Positions 26,171-35,686 of a stretch of DNA of 64,000 nucleotides are shown piece after piece (position 1 is the stretch's first letter; each line of letters begins with the position of its first letter). The translations under genes and the position numbers were made by a program. The notes under the pieces are model-generated. The model ran no database searches, was not told the origin of the DNA, and saw nothing but the letters and a program-made list of their open reading frames with translations. Origin of the DNA: Azospirillum griseum (lineage in GTDB: Bacteria; Pseudomonadota; Alphaproteobacteria; Azospirillales; Azospirillaceae). Location of the stretch: the NCBI RefSeq assembly GCF_003966125.1, contig NZ_RXMA01000002.1:186001-250000 (forward strand). The letters are read 5' to 3'.

Positions 26171-26247
26171 GGCGGTGGTAGCTCAGTTGGTAGAGCGCTC
26201 GGTTGTGGTCCGAGTGGTCGTGGGTTCGAGTCCCATCCATCGCCCCA
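26171..26247 (+). tRNA. tRNA-His (GTG)
   Basis: A 77-nt cloverleaf with anticodon GTG in loop TTGTGGT, a GGTTCGAGTCC T-arm and encoded CCA (26245-26247). The acceptor GCGGTGG pairs with CCATCGC. The extra G-1 (26171) faces discriminator C73, the classic His identity pair that some alphaproteobacterial lineages have lost. A T-run terminator follows. Confidence 0.95.
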
Positions 26248-26292
26248 AACTCCTTTTGCATGGAGTACCGTCGAAGCCCGCACGGCGTTTTG

Positions 26293-26311
26293 CCCGTTTG
26301 CGGGTTTTTTT
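26293..26311 (+). terminator. terminator after tRNA-His
   Basis: A short stem CCCG-TTTG-CGGG followed by seven T residues, about 45 nt past the tRNA. Strong intrinsic terminator shape. Confidence 0.75.
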
Positions 26312-26372
26312 GTGTTTGCCGTATCATCCACCACATCCCCAGCGCAGCCACAGCCAACGTCGAGGAGGGGTG

Positions 26373-27830
26373 ATGGACGAACTTTTGTCCGTCGCGGAAA
26401 TGCACCGGGCCGACGCCCTGACCATCGCATCGGGAGTCCCCGGTGCCGCGCTGATGGAAGCGGCGGGCGCGGCGGTGGTACAGGCCATTTGCGAGCGCTG
26501 GGCACCCCACCCCACCGCCGTGCTGTGCGGCCCAGGAAACAACGGCGGCGATGGATTTGTGGTCGCGCGCCTGCTGCTTGAAGCCGGATGGCCGGTGCGT
26601 CTGGCGTTGCTCGGCACCCGATCCACGCTGACCGGCGACGCGGCCCTGGCCGCCGACCGCTGGCCGGGGCCGATCGAGGCGGCGGATCCCTATATCCTCA
26701 AAGGCAACCCACTGGTGATCGACGCCCTGTTCGGGGCCGGCCTGTCGCGGCCACTGGATGGCCTGGCCAGAACCATCGTCGAAGCGATGGCGGGACGAAC
26801 CGTTGTGTCCATCGACGTGCCGAGCGGCCTGCACGGCGACAGCGGGCGCGTGTTGGGGGTGGCCCCGCAGGCCGCTCTGACCGTCACCTTTTTCCGCCGC
26901 AAACCCGGTCACGCCCTGCTGCCCGGGCGCAGCCTGTGCGGCGAGGTCGTGGTCGCCGACATCGGCATCCCCGACCGCGTGCTCGACGGACTCGGCGCGC
27001 AAACGGTCATCAACAGCCCCGCCCTGTGGCGGCGTCAGATGCCGTGGCCAAAGCTCGACGGCCACAAATACGCGCGCGGCCACGCCGTGGTGCTGGGCGG
27101 CGGCCGGATGACCGGAGCCGCCCGTCTGGCCTCGGTCGCGGCCTTGCGCGCCGGGGCCGGTTTGGTGACAATCGCCTGCCCGGAGTCGGCTTTTCCCATT
27201 TACGCCAGCGGATCGCCCAGCGTGATCGTGGAACCGATGGCTGGATCGGTCACAGTTGCACAAATTTTAGGCGACACCCGCAAGAACGCCATCCTCCTCG
27301 GCCCGGGCGCCGGTGTTGGTGCGGACACGCGCGCTCAGGTGCAGGCGGCGCTGGCGGCGGGTGTGTCCTGCGTGCTCGACGCCGACGCGCTGACCAGCTT
27401 CGCCGATTCACCCGATGACTTGCTGGACCGCTTGCACGCCCGATGTCTGCTGACTCCGCACGAGGGAGAATTCACCCGCCTGTTCGGAGCCTCCGTCGGC
27501 TTGGACAGCGACAAGCTCTCCCGCACCCGCGCCGCCGCGTCGCGGTCCGGAGCCGTTGTCCTGCTGAAGGGGGCCGACACCGTGATCGCCGCCCCGGATG
27601 GCCGGGCCGTTGTCAACATCTCCGCGCCGCCGGAGTTGGCAACCGCCGGGTCGGGGGATGTGTTGGCCGGATTCGCGCTTGGTCTGATTGCCCAGGGCAT
27701 GGAGCCGTTTGAAGCGGCCTGCGCCGCCGTGTGGATGCACGGCGAGGCGGCCAAACTGATCGGCCCCGGGCTGATCGCCGAGGATTTGCCGGGTGCCTTG
27801 TGCGGTGTCCTGCGCGCGTTGAAAGGGTGA
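26373..27830 (+). CDS. nnr: bifunctional NAD(P)H-hydrate epimerase / ADP-dependent dehydratase
   Basis: A 485-aa metabolite-repair enzyme that converts damaged NADHX/NADPHX back to NAD(P)H. The N-terminal epimerase domain (about 1-210) has PGNNGGDGFVVARLL. The C-terminal ribokinase-like dehydratase domain (about 225-485) has GRMTGAARLAS, LLGPGAG, LTPHEGEFTRL and the ATP-site ATAGSGDVLAG. ATG 26373 has GAGGAGGGG immediately upstream. The fusion is the usual bacterial form. It stands alone between two tRNA genes. Confidence 0.95.
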   Translation: MDELLSVAEMHRADALTIASGVPGAALMEAAGAAVVQAICERWAPHPTAVLCGPGNNGGDGFVVARLLLEAGWPVRLALLGTRSTLTGDAALAADRWPGPIEAADPYILKGNPLVIDALFGAGLSRPLDGLARTIVEAMAGRTVVSIDVPSGLHGDSGRVLGVAPQAALTVTFFRRKPGHALLPGRSLCGEVVVADIGIPDRVLDGLGAQTVINSPALWRRQMPWPKLDGHKYARGHAVVLGGGRMTGAARLASVAALRAGAGLVTIACPESAFPIYASGSPSVIVEPMAGSVTVAQILGDTRKNAILLGPGAGVGADTRAQVQAALAAGVSCVLDADALTSFADSPDDLLDRLHARCLLTPHEGEFTRLFGASVGLDSDKLSRTRAAASRSGAVVLLKGADTVIAAPDGRAVVNISAPPELATAGSGDVLAGFALGLIAQGMEPFEAACAAVWMHGEAAKLIGPGLIAEDLPGALCGVLRALKG

Positions 27831-28299
27831 CGTCTCGTTGCGCCGCCGCACGCGGGGCATCGCCTGAAGAATTCATTGTTTTTCAATATTTTGTAATGAT
27901 TTCTGAAGGTATGATGTCAGGATCGGCCTTTCCTTGCGCACCCCTCTTCTGCCCGCTTCCAAGACAAAAGGAAGATTGTGATTTTTTGTTTTAATCAATT
28001 GTTTAATCGAATTTTCTCACATCCCACTTCACAGATGCTTTCCATGGCGTTGCCGCGTCCTGAGCTGCCCATCGACCGATGGAGAACCGCCCCCTTAGAC
28101 ACCGGGACCGCACCCCCTTGCCGTGCCACGCCGCATGGCGCGCGCTCGACCGGAGCGGCGCGGCACCCGCAAACCCGCTCCACGCGCGGCGGGACCATTT
28201 TGCCTGTTTGCAACGGGCACGCTGTGCTATAGACCCAACTTCGCCGGTGGTCCGGCGGGTGTGCGGCACCCGTTGAGGCTGCCTTTTGCCATGAAAACT
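27831..28299. other. spacer between nnr and tRNA-Leu
   Basis: No gene is supported. An AT-rich patch (about 27.88-28.03 kb) contrasts with the GC-rich surroundings. Just before the tRNA the plus strand has TTGCAA and CTATAG (about 28208-28235), which may form its promoter, though the spacing is short. No terminator hairpin with a T run was found for nnr. Confidence 0.4.
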
Positions 28300-28384
<85 letters not shown>

Positions 28385-28473
28385 TGGCAAAGACGTGGAC
28401 CGCAAGAAACACGGTTTCGGGCCGCCCGGACGGGCGCCGCCGGGCCGGAACAACGAGATAGGCTTTCGTTCCG

Positions 28474-29808
28474 ATGAACATCACCGAGACCAGCACCGAC
28501 GGCCTCAAGCGCGAATTTCAGGTCGTCATCTCCGCCAAGGACATCGAAGAGAAGGTGAACGGCAAGCTCGAGGAGCTGCGCCGCACGGTCCAACTGCCGG
28601 GCTTCCGTCCGGGCAAGGTGCCGGTCACTGTCATCAAGCAGCGTTACCACGGCGGCGTGCTGTCCGAGGTTCTGGAAGACGCCATCGCCACCAGCTCGCG
28701 CCAGGCGCTGAGCGAACGTGGCCTGCGCGTCGCCCTCCAGCCGAAGATCGAGGTCGAGTCTTACGAAGAGAACGGCGACCTGACCTATAAGATGGCCGTC
28801 GAGTTGCTGCCGGACGTCGAGCCGGGCGATTTCGGCGCGATCGAGCTGGAGAAGCCGGTCGCCGACGTCACCGACGAATCGGTTGCCGACGCCCTGTCGA
28901 AGCTGGCGAGCGCCCATTCGACCCAGGTGGCGATCACCGAGGAGCGTGGGGCCGAAAACGGCGACATCGCCCTGATCGACTTTGCCGGTTCGGTCGATGG
29001 TGAGGCCCTGCCGGGCATGGACGGCAAGGATTACCCGCTGGAGCTGGGTGCCGGTCGTTTCGTTCCGGGCTTTGAAGAGCAGCTGATCGGTGCCAAGGCC
29101 GGCGAACACCGCAGCATCAACGTCACCTTCCCCGCCGACTACCCGCACGAGCGCCTGAAGGGTGCCGCCACGGTGTTCGAAGTGGACGTCAAGGAACTCC
29201 GCAAGAACGTCCCGGCCGAGGTCAACGACGACCTCGCCAAGGAGTTCGGGATGGAGAGCCTGGAAAAGATGCGCGACGCCGTGCGCGACCGCATCAAGAG
29301 CGAATACGCCAACCTGTCGCGCCTGCGCGTGAAGCGCCAGCTGCTCGACAAGCTGGCCGAAGCGCACGCCTTCGAGGTGCCGGTCGGCATGGTCGACATC
29401 GAGTTCGAAGGCATCTGGGCGCGCCTCCAGGAAGAGCTGAAGAACGGCACGGCCGGTGAAGACGCCGCCAAGTCGGAAGACGATCTGAAGACCGAATACC
29501 GCGCCATCGCCGAACGCCGCGTGCGTCTGGGTCTGCTGCTGTCCGAAGTGGGCCGCCGCAACAACATCCAGGTCACGCAGGACGAAGTGAACCGCGCCCT
29601 GATCAACGAAGCCCGCCGCTTCCCCGGTCAGGAACGCCAGGTGTTCGAATTCTTCAAGAACAACCAGCAGGCGCTGGAAAACCTCCGCGCGCCGATTTTC
29701 GAGGACAAGGTCGTTGACCACATCCTCGAACTGGCCAAGGTCAGCGAGAAGACCGTGACGGTCGAAGAGCTGACCAAGGACGAGGACGAAACCGCCGAGG
29801 CGGCGTAA
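28474..29808 (+). CDS. tig: trigger factor
   Basis: A 444-aa ribosome-associated chaperone and prolyl isomerase. The N-terminal ribosome-binding domain has the signature PGFRPGKVPVTVIKQRY (about 43-59). An FKBP-type PPIase domain follows (about 160-245, GDIALIDFAGSVDGE), then the helical C-terminal arms. Length is normal. It heads the tig-clpP-clpX cluster with a terminator-like hairpin behind it. The ribosome site in front of ATG 28474 is weak. Confidence 0.97.
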   Translation: MNITETSTDGLKREFQVVISAKDIEEKVNGKLEELRRTVQLPGFRPGKVPVTVIKQRYHGGVLSEVLEDAIATSSRQALSERGLRVALQPKIEVESYEENGDLTYKMAVELLPDVEPGDFGAIELEKPVADVTDESVADALSKLASAHSTQVAITEERGAENGDIALIDFAGSVDGEALPGMDGKDYPLELGAGRFVPGFEEQLIGAKAGEHRSINVTFPADYPHERLKGAATVFEVDVKELRKNVPAEVNDDLAKEFGMESLEKMRDAVRDRIKSEYANLSRLRVKRQLLDKLAEAHAFEVPVGMVDIEFEGIWARLQEELKNGTAGEDAAKSEDDLKTEYRAIAERRVRLGLLLSEVGRRNNIQVTQDEVNRALINEARRFPGQERQVFEFFKNNQQALENLRAPIFEDKVVDHILELAKVSEKTVTVEELTKDEDETAEAA

Positions 29809-29818
29809 CTTCCCAACG

Positions 29819-29853
29819 AAGGGGGGCGGACCGGACTACCCGCCGCCCCCTTT
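29819..29853 (+). terminator. hairpin after tig
   Basis: A GC-rich stem (AAGGGGGGCGG with CCGCCCCCTT) lies 10 nt past the tig stop with only a short T run. It probably attenuates rather than blocks transcription into clpP. Confidence 0.5.
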
Positions 29854-29925
29854 CGCACCTATATGTGGTTTCGTGCCGGTGACAACAGCCGGTTCACAGC
29901 CAACCGCCGGGGCAAGGAAGGACAC

Positions 29926-30555
29926 ATGTACGACTTCGAGCCGAAGATGAATGCTCTGGTCCCGATGGTCATTGAACAGACCAACCGGGGCGAACGCGCG
30001 TATGACATCTATTCGCGCTTGCTGAAGGAGCGGATCATCTTCCTGGTCGGTGGCGTGAATGACACCGTTGCCAGCCTGATCTGCTCCCAGCTTCTGTTCC
30101 TGGAATCGGAAAACCCGACGAAGGACATCGCGCTCTACATCAATTCGCCGGGTGGCTATGTGTCGGCGGGCCTCGCCATCTACGACACCATGCAGTACAT
30201 CCGGCCGCAGGTGTCCACCGTGTGCATGGGGCAAGCGGCGTCGATGGGGTCGCTGCTGTTGGCCGCCGGTGCGCCGGGCAAGCGGTTCTCCCTGCCCAAC
30301 AGCCGGATCATGATCCACCAGCCGTCGGGCGGTGCGCAGGGTCAGGCGTCGGACATCGAAATCCAGGCGCAGGAAATCCTGAAGCTGCGCTCGCGCCTGA
30401 ACGACATCTATGTCCGTCACACCGGCCAGACGCTGGACACCATCGAATCCGCGATGGAGCGCGACAAGTTCATGTCGGCGACCGAAGCCAAAGACTTCGG
30501 CCTGATCGACGAGGTGGTCGAGCGGCGCCCGGGGGCCGACGGTCAGGCGTCTTGA
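29926..30555 (+). CDS. clpP: ATP-dependent Clp protease proteolytic subunit
   Basis: A 209-aa serine peptidase forming the tetradecameric barrel used by ClpX/ClpA. The catalytic triad is Ser106 (MGQAASMGS), His131 (IMIHQPSGG) and Asp180 (MERDKF). The start [20 protein letters not shown] at ATG 29926 has AAGGAAGG upstream; the longer frame lacks a ribosome site. It is followed 216 bp later by clpX. Confidence 0.97.
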   Translation: MYDFEPKMNALVPMVIEQTNRGERAYDIYSRLLKERIIFLVGGVNDTVASLICSQLLFLESENPTKDIALYINSPGGYVSAGLAIYDTMQYIRPQVSTVCMGQAASMGSLLLAAGAPGKRFSLPNSRIMIHQPSGGAQGQASDIEIQAQEILKLRSRLNDIYVRHTGQTLDTIESAMERDKFMSATEAKDFGLIDEVVERRPGADGQAS

Positions 30556-30771
30556 GCCTGTCCAACAAAGGGTTGATCGGACCGTTTGCCTGTTGTTGAA
30601 TGACCGGGAAGCGGTCCCGATCACACGGGCTGATCTGATGCGGTTGTGATGACCGCGTGACCGCACCAGCGGCGCAAGTTGCTGGTGCCCTATGGAATGG
30701 ACCGGCGTCGGGGGGCGCCACAGACGGGCATGGTCCCAGGACCACGTCCCCCGCGAGATGACGGAGTACCG

Positions 30772-32034
30772 ATGAGCAAGTCCAGCAGCGGCGATTCGAA
30801 GAATACGCTCTACTGCTCCTTCTGCGGCAAGAGCCAGCACGAGGTCCGCAAGCTGATTGCCGGTCCGACCGTGTTCATCTGCGATGAATGCGTCGAGCTG
30901 TGCATGGACATCATTCGCGAGGAGAACAAGACCACCCTCGTGAAGTCCCGCGACGGCGTTCCCACTCCGCGTGACATCCACGCGGTGCTCGATGATTATG
31001 TGATCGGTCAGGTGTACGCCAAGCGCGTGCTGTCGGTCGCGGTCCACAATCATTACAAGCGGCTGGCGCACGGAACGAAGCACAACGACGTTGAACTGGC
31101 CAAGTCGAACATTCTGCTGATCGGGCCGACCGGCTGCGGCAAGACCCTGCTGGCCCAGACCCTGGCGCGAATCATCGACGTCCCCTTCACGATGGCCGAC
31201 GCCACCACGCTGACCGAAGCCGGTTACGTGGGCGAGGATGTGGAAAACATCATCCTCAAACTGTTGCAGGCCGCCGACTACAACGTCGAGCGCGCCCAGC
31301 GCGGCATCGTCTACATCGACGAGGTCGACAAGATCAGCCGCAAGTCCGACAACCCGTCGATCACGCGCGACGTGTCGGGCGAGGGCGTGCAGCAGGCGCT
31401 GTTGAAGATCATGGAAGGGACGGTGGCGTCGGTGCCGCCGCAGGGCGGACGCAAGCATCCGCAGCAGGAATTCCTCCAGGTCGACACCAGCAACATCCTG
31501 TTCATCTGCGGCGGTGCCTTCGCCGGGTTGGACAAGATCATCGCGCAGCGGGGCAAGGGGACCAGCATCGGTTTCGGTGCCGATGTCCGCTCGCCGGACG
31601 AGCGGGCGACCGGCGAAATCCTGCACAGCGTCGAACCGGAAGATTTGCTGAAATTCGGGTTGATCCCGGAATTCATCGGTCGTCTGCCGGTGCTCGCGAC
31701 CCTGTCGGATTTGGACGAAACCGCGTTGGTCGAGATTCTCAGCAAGCCGAAGAACGCCCTGGTCAAGCAATACCAGCGGCTGTTCGAGATGGAGGATGTC
31801 CATCTCGAATTCTCTGACGACGCGCTGAAGGCCATCGCTCACAAGGCCATCGCCCGCAAGACCGGTGCACGCGGTCTGCGTTCGATCATGGAAGCCATCC
31901 TGTTGGATCCGATGTTCGATCTGCCGGGTTTGACCGGCGTTGAGAGCATCCTGGTGAACAAGGAAGTGGTCGAAGGCCGCGCCAAGCCGCTTTACGTCCA
32001 CGCCGAGCGACGGAGCGAAGCGCCGGGCGCGTGA
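30772..32034 (+). CDS. clpX: ClpX AAA+ unfoldase
   Basis: A 420-aa hexameric unfoldase that feeds substrates to ClpP. The N-terminal zinc-binding domain has Cys15, Cys18, Cys37 and Cys40. The AAA module has Walker A GPTGCGKT (118-125), Walker [11 protein letters not shown], the pore loop GYVGEDV and the IGF loop (TSIGFGA) that docks on ClpP. ATG 30772 has ACGGAG upstream. Normal length. Confidence 0.98.
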   Translation: MSKSSSGDSKNTLYCSFCGKSQHEVRKLIAGPTVFICDECVELCMDIIREENKTTLVKSRDGVPTPRDIHAVLDDYVIGQVYAKRVLSVAVHNHYKRLAHGTKHNDVELAKSNILLIGPTGCGKTLLAQTLARIIDVPFTMADATTLTEAGYVGEDVENIILKLLQAADYNVERAQRGIVYIDEVDKISRKSDNPSITRDVSGEGVQQALLKIMEGTVASVPPQGGRKHPQQEFLQVDTSNILFICGGAFAGLDKIIAQRGKGTSIGFGADVRSPDERATGEILHSVEPEDLLKFGLIPEFIGRLPVLATLSDLDETALVEILSKPKNALVKQYQRLFEMEDVHLEFSDDALKAIAHKAIARKTGARGLRSIMEAILLDPMFDLPGLTGVESILVNKEVVEGRAKPLYVHAERRSEAPGA

Positions 32035-32067
32035 TGACGCGCACGGTCTGATCGGTTGCCTGTCAAC

Positions 32068-32097
32068 AAAAGCCCCGCCCGGTTCGGCGGGGCTTTT
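32068..32097 (+). terminator. terminator after clpX
   Basis: AAAAGCCCCGCC, loop, GGCGGGGCTTTT lies about 35 nt past the clpX stop: a strong intrinsic terminator. Confidence 0.85.
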
Positions 32098-32190
32098 GCG
32101 CGTCTGGTGCGGTGTGTCTGGATCACGTTTGCCGCTGTCTCAACCGTCCCAGCTCTCGATTCACCATCCCAGCCCCCCGCCCCACGCACA

Positions 32191-32221
32191 AAAAAGCCCC
32201 AGACCATTGTCTGGGGCTTTG
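32191..32221 (-). terminator. terminator after ssb
   Basis: On the minus strand AAAGCCCCAGAC, loop, GTCTGGGGCTTTTTT lies about 30 nt beyond the ssb stop. It faces the clpX terminator, isolating the convergent genes. Confidence 0.85.
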
Positions 32222-32251
32222 CATCGGTGCCAAAAAAACGCGCACCGAGTC

Positions 32252-32719
32252 TCAGAACGGAATTTCATCGTCCAGATCGTCATGACGCGGCGGTGGGGAC
32301 GAAGAGCCGCGCGACCCACCCGCCGACGAACCCGCGCCATAGCCACCACCGCGAGGCTCACGCGCTTCGTAACCGCCGCCACCGCCGCCACCGTAGCCGC
32401 CACCCTCTTCACGGGCACCGCCGGTGAAGTCGATTTCAGCCACACGCACGGTCAGGCCAGCCCCACGAGTCCCATCGCGCTTTTCATACTCGCGCAGGGT
32501 GACTTCGCCGGAAATCACCACCTGCTTGCCCTTGGTCAGGTGGGGAGCCAACGATTCGGCGCGGCGGCCCCAGATCGAGCAATCAACCCACTGGGTGGTC
32601 TTGCGTTCGCCAAACCCGACATCGTTGGCCACGCGAAACCCCAGCACCTTTTCGCCGCTCTGGGTCGTGCGCAATTCGCCGTCGGCCCCCAAGCGTCCGG
32701 TAAAGGTCCACACATTCAT
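32252..32719 (-). CDS. ssb: single-stranded DNA-binding protein
   Basis: A 155-aa OB-fold protein (MNVWTFTGRLGADGELR..., residues 1-105) with a long Gly-rich flexible linker and the acidic C-terminal tip DDEIPF that recruits replication and repair proteins. ATG 32719 has GAGGAG upstream. The N-terminus is somewhat divergent from the standard alphaproteobacterial SSB, but the OB core (VVISGEVTLREYEKRDGTRG) and tip are clear. It may be the main SSB or a paralogue. Confidence 0.85.
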   Translation of the reverse strand: MNVWTFTGRLGADGELRTTQSGEKVLGFRVANDVGFGERKTTQWVDCSIWGRRAESLAPHLTKGKQVVISGEVTLREYEKRDGTRGAGLTVRVAEIDFTGGAREEGGGYGGGGGGGYEAREPRGGGYGAGSSAGGSRGSSSPPPRHDDLDDEIPF

Positions 32720-32980
32720 CGCTCGATTCTCCTCCAGCGCGCATGATCGGGCGTTGTGGCGGATCATCATCCGCACCAACGCCACACATCCAAAATACAC
32801 CAAGCCAGCGGCGTCAAACGCGCGGCAGCAGCGTCCGTGTTCGCAGCACCGAACCACGCGAACCGCCTGCGGTCAAGCCACAGTGGATTTGCGGATCACG
32901 CCACCACCGGCCAATCAGAACACTTCACGAACATATGTAACAGAGGTGAACGGCTTTGAAAACCGATTCCACCGCCCCGC

Positions 32981-33769
32981 TCATCGCCCCGCCGGACCAA
33001 GCCAGTCAATGCCGCCGGTCGTGGGGGAGGCCCCCCGGGCGGGGGCGTGCCGGGTTGGGCTGGGCGGGCTTTCCGATGTCAACCACGAGGCTGGAACCGG
33101 CGGCGGGGACAAGGGTGAAAAGCCCGATCGAGCGTCGACAGAAGGGGATTCAGGGATCGGATTGTCCCGCCCGCGCGACGGGGGTGGAGCGACCGGAACA
33201 GACTCAGGACGCGGAGCGGACGTCACCGGGGGTGACGCGCGGCGTGGCGGCGGCGGCTCCATCACCGGACTTGCTCCATGCCACGGCGTGGACTCGGGCA
33301 ACGGTACGGTTTCCTGACGGGAGTCCGCTGCCACCGGCTCGGGGGCGATGGGCGTCGGCGCGGCGCGGCGCGGCATCGGGTCGCCCGCCACCACCCAGCC
33401 GGGACGCTCGTCGTCGCTGGCCGGTCCGGTGCGGCTGTCCAAACGACGGACCTGTTCACGCACCTCCAGCAATGTGCCAACGGCGAATTCCAAAAGTGTG
33501 GCCATGGCCGCCGGATCGGCCATTTCGTCGGCGCTCAACAGGGCGAAGCGGTCCCGCACCTGTTCCACCGAATCCTCGACATGGGCGCGCAACACCTCGG
33601 TTCCCTGCGTCAAACGCTCCAGATCCTCACGCAGGGTTGAGATTTCCAGCGCCTGCCGCAACTCGTGAAAACCGATGCCGGGCGCACCGCCGGTGCCTCC
33701 ACCGGCAGGCATCCCGGTGCGCCGGTTGTGTGTCCCGTTTGACCCAAAATCGTGAGGCATCTTCGCCAT
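32981..33769 (-). CDS. coiled-coil and proline-rich protein of unknown function
   Basis: A 262-aa protein. Residues 30-110 are an acidic, heptad-like helix (TLREDLERLTQGTEVLRAHV...VEQVRDRFALL). Residues 125-262 are disordered and Pro/Ser-rich, with a defined tip (GGIDWLGPAGR). There is no signal peptide or membrane segment. It is divergent from the ATPase gene at 34012 across a 242-bp gap that probably holds both promoters. The ATG at 33760 is an alternative start. Shape resembles an adaptor or scaffold; function unknown. Confidence 0.7.
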   Translation of the reverse strand: MAKMPHDFGSNGTHNRRTGMPAGGGTGGAPGIGFHELRQALEISTLREDLERLTQGTEVLRAHVEDSVEQVRDRFALLSADEMADPAAMATLLEFAVGTLLEVREQVRRLDSRTGPASDDERPGWVVAGDPMPRRAAPTPIAPEPVAADSRQETVPLPESTPWHGASPVMEPPPPRRASPPVTSAPRPESVPVAPPPSRGRDNPIPESPSVDARSGFSPLSPPPVPASWLTSESPPSPTRHAPARGASPTTGGIDWLGPAGR

Positions 33770-34011
33770 ACCCCGGACTGTTCGGCCCGCAACCGGTCGC
33801 GGACACCGACCGCCACCCGGTCAGAACGGGCGGCCCCGCTCGTCACCACCACCGTGCGCTCCGGTTTGCCGTCCTCCACCTCGGTCGGAAACCGTTTGCG
33901 CACTGTGGCCGCTTGTACTATTTTTTGCCCGCCAGGGGAACGGATTCCTTATGGCCCATCGCTTTAGCGGCATCCTATCCAACGCTTCCCCCTTGCCGGA
34001 ATACCCGAACG

Positions 34012-35544
34012 GTGTCGATCGATCGCACGGAACTTGAGCGGCTCCTTGCCGATCGCCCTGCCGGAAGCCGCAGCGCGATGCAGGCGGTGCGCGAGAGCTA
34101 CACCGACATCGGACTGATGCGGGAGCGTGGCCTGTCCTGGGCTGAAATTTCCGACATTCTGGCCAAACTGGGCGTCACCGCCCGCGCCAATCAGCCGATT
34201 TCCCCCGTCACCCTGCGGTCGGCGTTTTTTCTGGTCGGGAACGAAGGCCGGGGCGACAGCGTGGTGGAGGGGGAAAGCGCCACGCCCGCCGAAACCCTGG
34301 CGGCGGTCCACCGCGCCGCGTTGGAGGCTGGCCGCCCGCCCATCGCCGACGCCCCGGAGGCGTCCGACGCGACGGGGGGAATGGTCATGGACAACGCCGC
34401 CAACGCGACGCCCGCCGACACCAATGCCCCCCCCGAAGAGACACCACCCATTGACGAGGGGGGCGCGCCAATGACCGACGGTGGCGACGACGCGGCCAAC
34501 GCGTTGGATCGCATCGGCGATGATCAGGATTCCTTGGTCTCCGCAAGCGTGGCCACGGTCCCGGACGGCACCGATGAAACCATCCTGCCGGACACACGGC
34601 CGCCGGACGCCGCTGATGCGGCTGGCACAGCACCGGCGATGTCCGCCCCCGAACCGCCCACCCTGCCCGCCGTTCCCCCGGTGGAACCGCAAGGCACACG
34701 CACACTCATGTCTCACGACGACTCAACGAACGTATACTGGAAAGGCGATCGCATGCTGGGCACGATCTTCGTCCTCAATGACCGTGGCGGTGTCGGCAAG
34801 ACGCTGTTGTCCCATCACCTGATGGCGACCGCCATGCTGGAAGGCCTGCAATGGAAGGTCGTCGAGTATGAGGTGAACGAGCGTCTGGCCCGCCTGTTCG
34901 GACCGGAAATGGTCGAGCACCGCCGCATCACCCAGGATTTCATGAACATGATGGGGTCGGGTGACGGCTTCTATGAGTTCTGGGACTTGATCGGCCCGGA
35001 GTTGCAGCGCGGTGGCCGCCTGTACGACTTCGGCGGCAACATCTCCCAATGGTTCTTCAATTGGGCCGAGGTGTCGGGCTTTGATTACTATGTCGGCGAA
35101 GGCGAACGGCTGACCTTCATGGTTCCGGTCACGGTCGATCTGGCCTCGCTGTCCACCGGCATGGCCACGCTGGAACGCGTTGCCAACATCGCGCCGAAGG
35201 CCAAGCGCGTGCTGGTCGAAAACGGCTTCTCCGGCCCCTTCAGCCAGTTGGAAGACAGCCAATACGCCCGCCGCAAGGCCGAAATGGTCGAACGCGAAGG
35301 CTTGCAGGTCATTTCGATGAACCCCTGCTCGGCCCCCGCCTGGGCGCGGTTGACCGGCCATCGCCTGGACCATGTCGCCAACATGACCCGCGAGGATCTG
35401 GTCAAGCTGGGCATGACCCCGCCGGTGGCCTCGCGCTCCTTGATCGTGATCCACGAGTGGCTGCGCACCATGCGGCAAGCCCTGTCGCCCTACCTGCACG
35501 ATGCCCTGCGCCAAACCGGCGGCGTGCCCGGCAAGGCGCGCTGA
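34012..35544 (+). CDS. N-terminal helical domain joined to a ParA/MinD-like ATPase
   Basis: One uninterrupted 510-codon frame, start taken as GTG 34012. Residues 1-75 (ELERLLADRP...SYTDIGLMRERGLSWAEISD) form a small helical, HTH-like domain. Residues 75-240 are an acidic Pro/Ala linker. Residues 248-510 are a deviant P-loop ATPase (IFVLNDRGGVGKTLLSHHLM) with a likely effector strand RLYDFGGN. Arg replaces the first Lys of the KGGxGKT signature. An internal ATG at 34753 with GGAAAGG upstream could give the ATPase alone. A strong terminator follows. Resembles MobD/TraL/ParA-type ATPases, but no transfer genes are nearby. Confidence 0.7.
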   Translation: MSIDRTELERLLADRPAGSRSAMQAVRESYTDIGLMRERGLSWAEISDILAKLGVTARANQPISPVTLRSAFFLVGNEGRGDSVVEGESATPAETLAAVHRAALEAGRPPIADAPEASDATGGMVMDNAANATPADTNAPPEETPPIDEGGAPMTDGGDDAANALDRIGDDQDSLVSASVATVPDGTDETILPDTRPPDAADAAGTAPAMSAPEPPTLPAVPPVEPQGTRTLMSHDDSTNVYWKGDRMLGTIFVLNDRGGVGKTLLSHHLMATAMLEGLQWKVVEYEVNERLARLFGPEMVEHRRITQDFMNMMGSGDGFYEFWDLIGPELQRGGRLYDFGGNISQWFFNWAEVSGFDYYVGEGERLTFMVPVTVDLASLSTGMATLERVANIAPKAKRVLVENGFSGPFSQLEDSQYARRKAEMVEREGLQVISMNPCSAPAWARLTGHRLDHVANMTREDLVKLGMTPPVASRSLIVIHEWLRTMRQALSPYLHDALRQTGGVPGKAR

Positions 35545-35572
35545 TCCCGACACGGCACGGTGACAGCGATGA

Positions 35573-35610
35573 AGGCGCGCTCTGGCTCCGGCCAGGGCGC
35601 GCTTTTTTTT
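35573..35610 (+). terminator. terminator after the ParA-like gene
   Basis: A long stem (GGCGCGCTCTGGC with GCCAGGGCGCGC) followed by eight T residues, about 30 nt past the stop codon. Confidence 0.85.
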
Positions 35611-35686
35611 GCGGACGCGCCTGATTGCCTCGGGTTGATTGGCTCGGGCTGTCTGGGGGCCGACGCGGACCCGATTGTGGGCTGGC

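Noticed and set aside
29836-32001. 721-codon minus-strand frame opposite clpP-clpX
   Set aside because: Shadow of strongly conserved clpP and clpX; no recognisable domain and no ribosome site.
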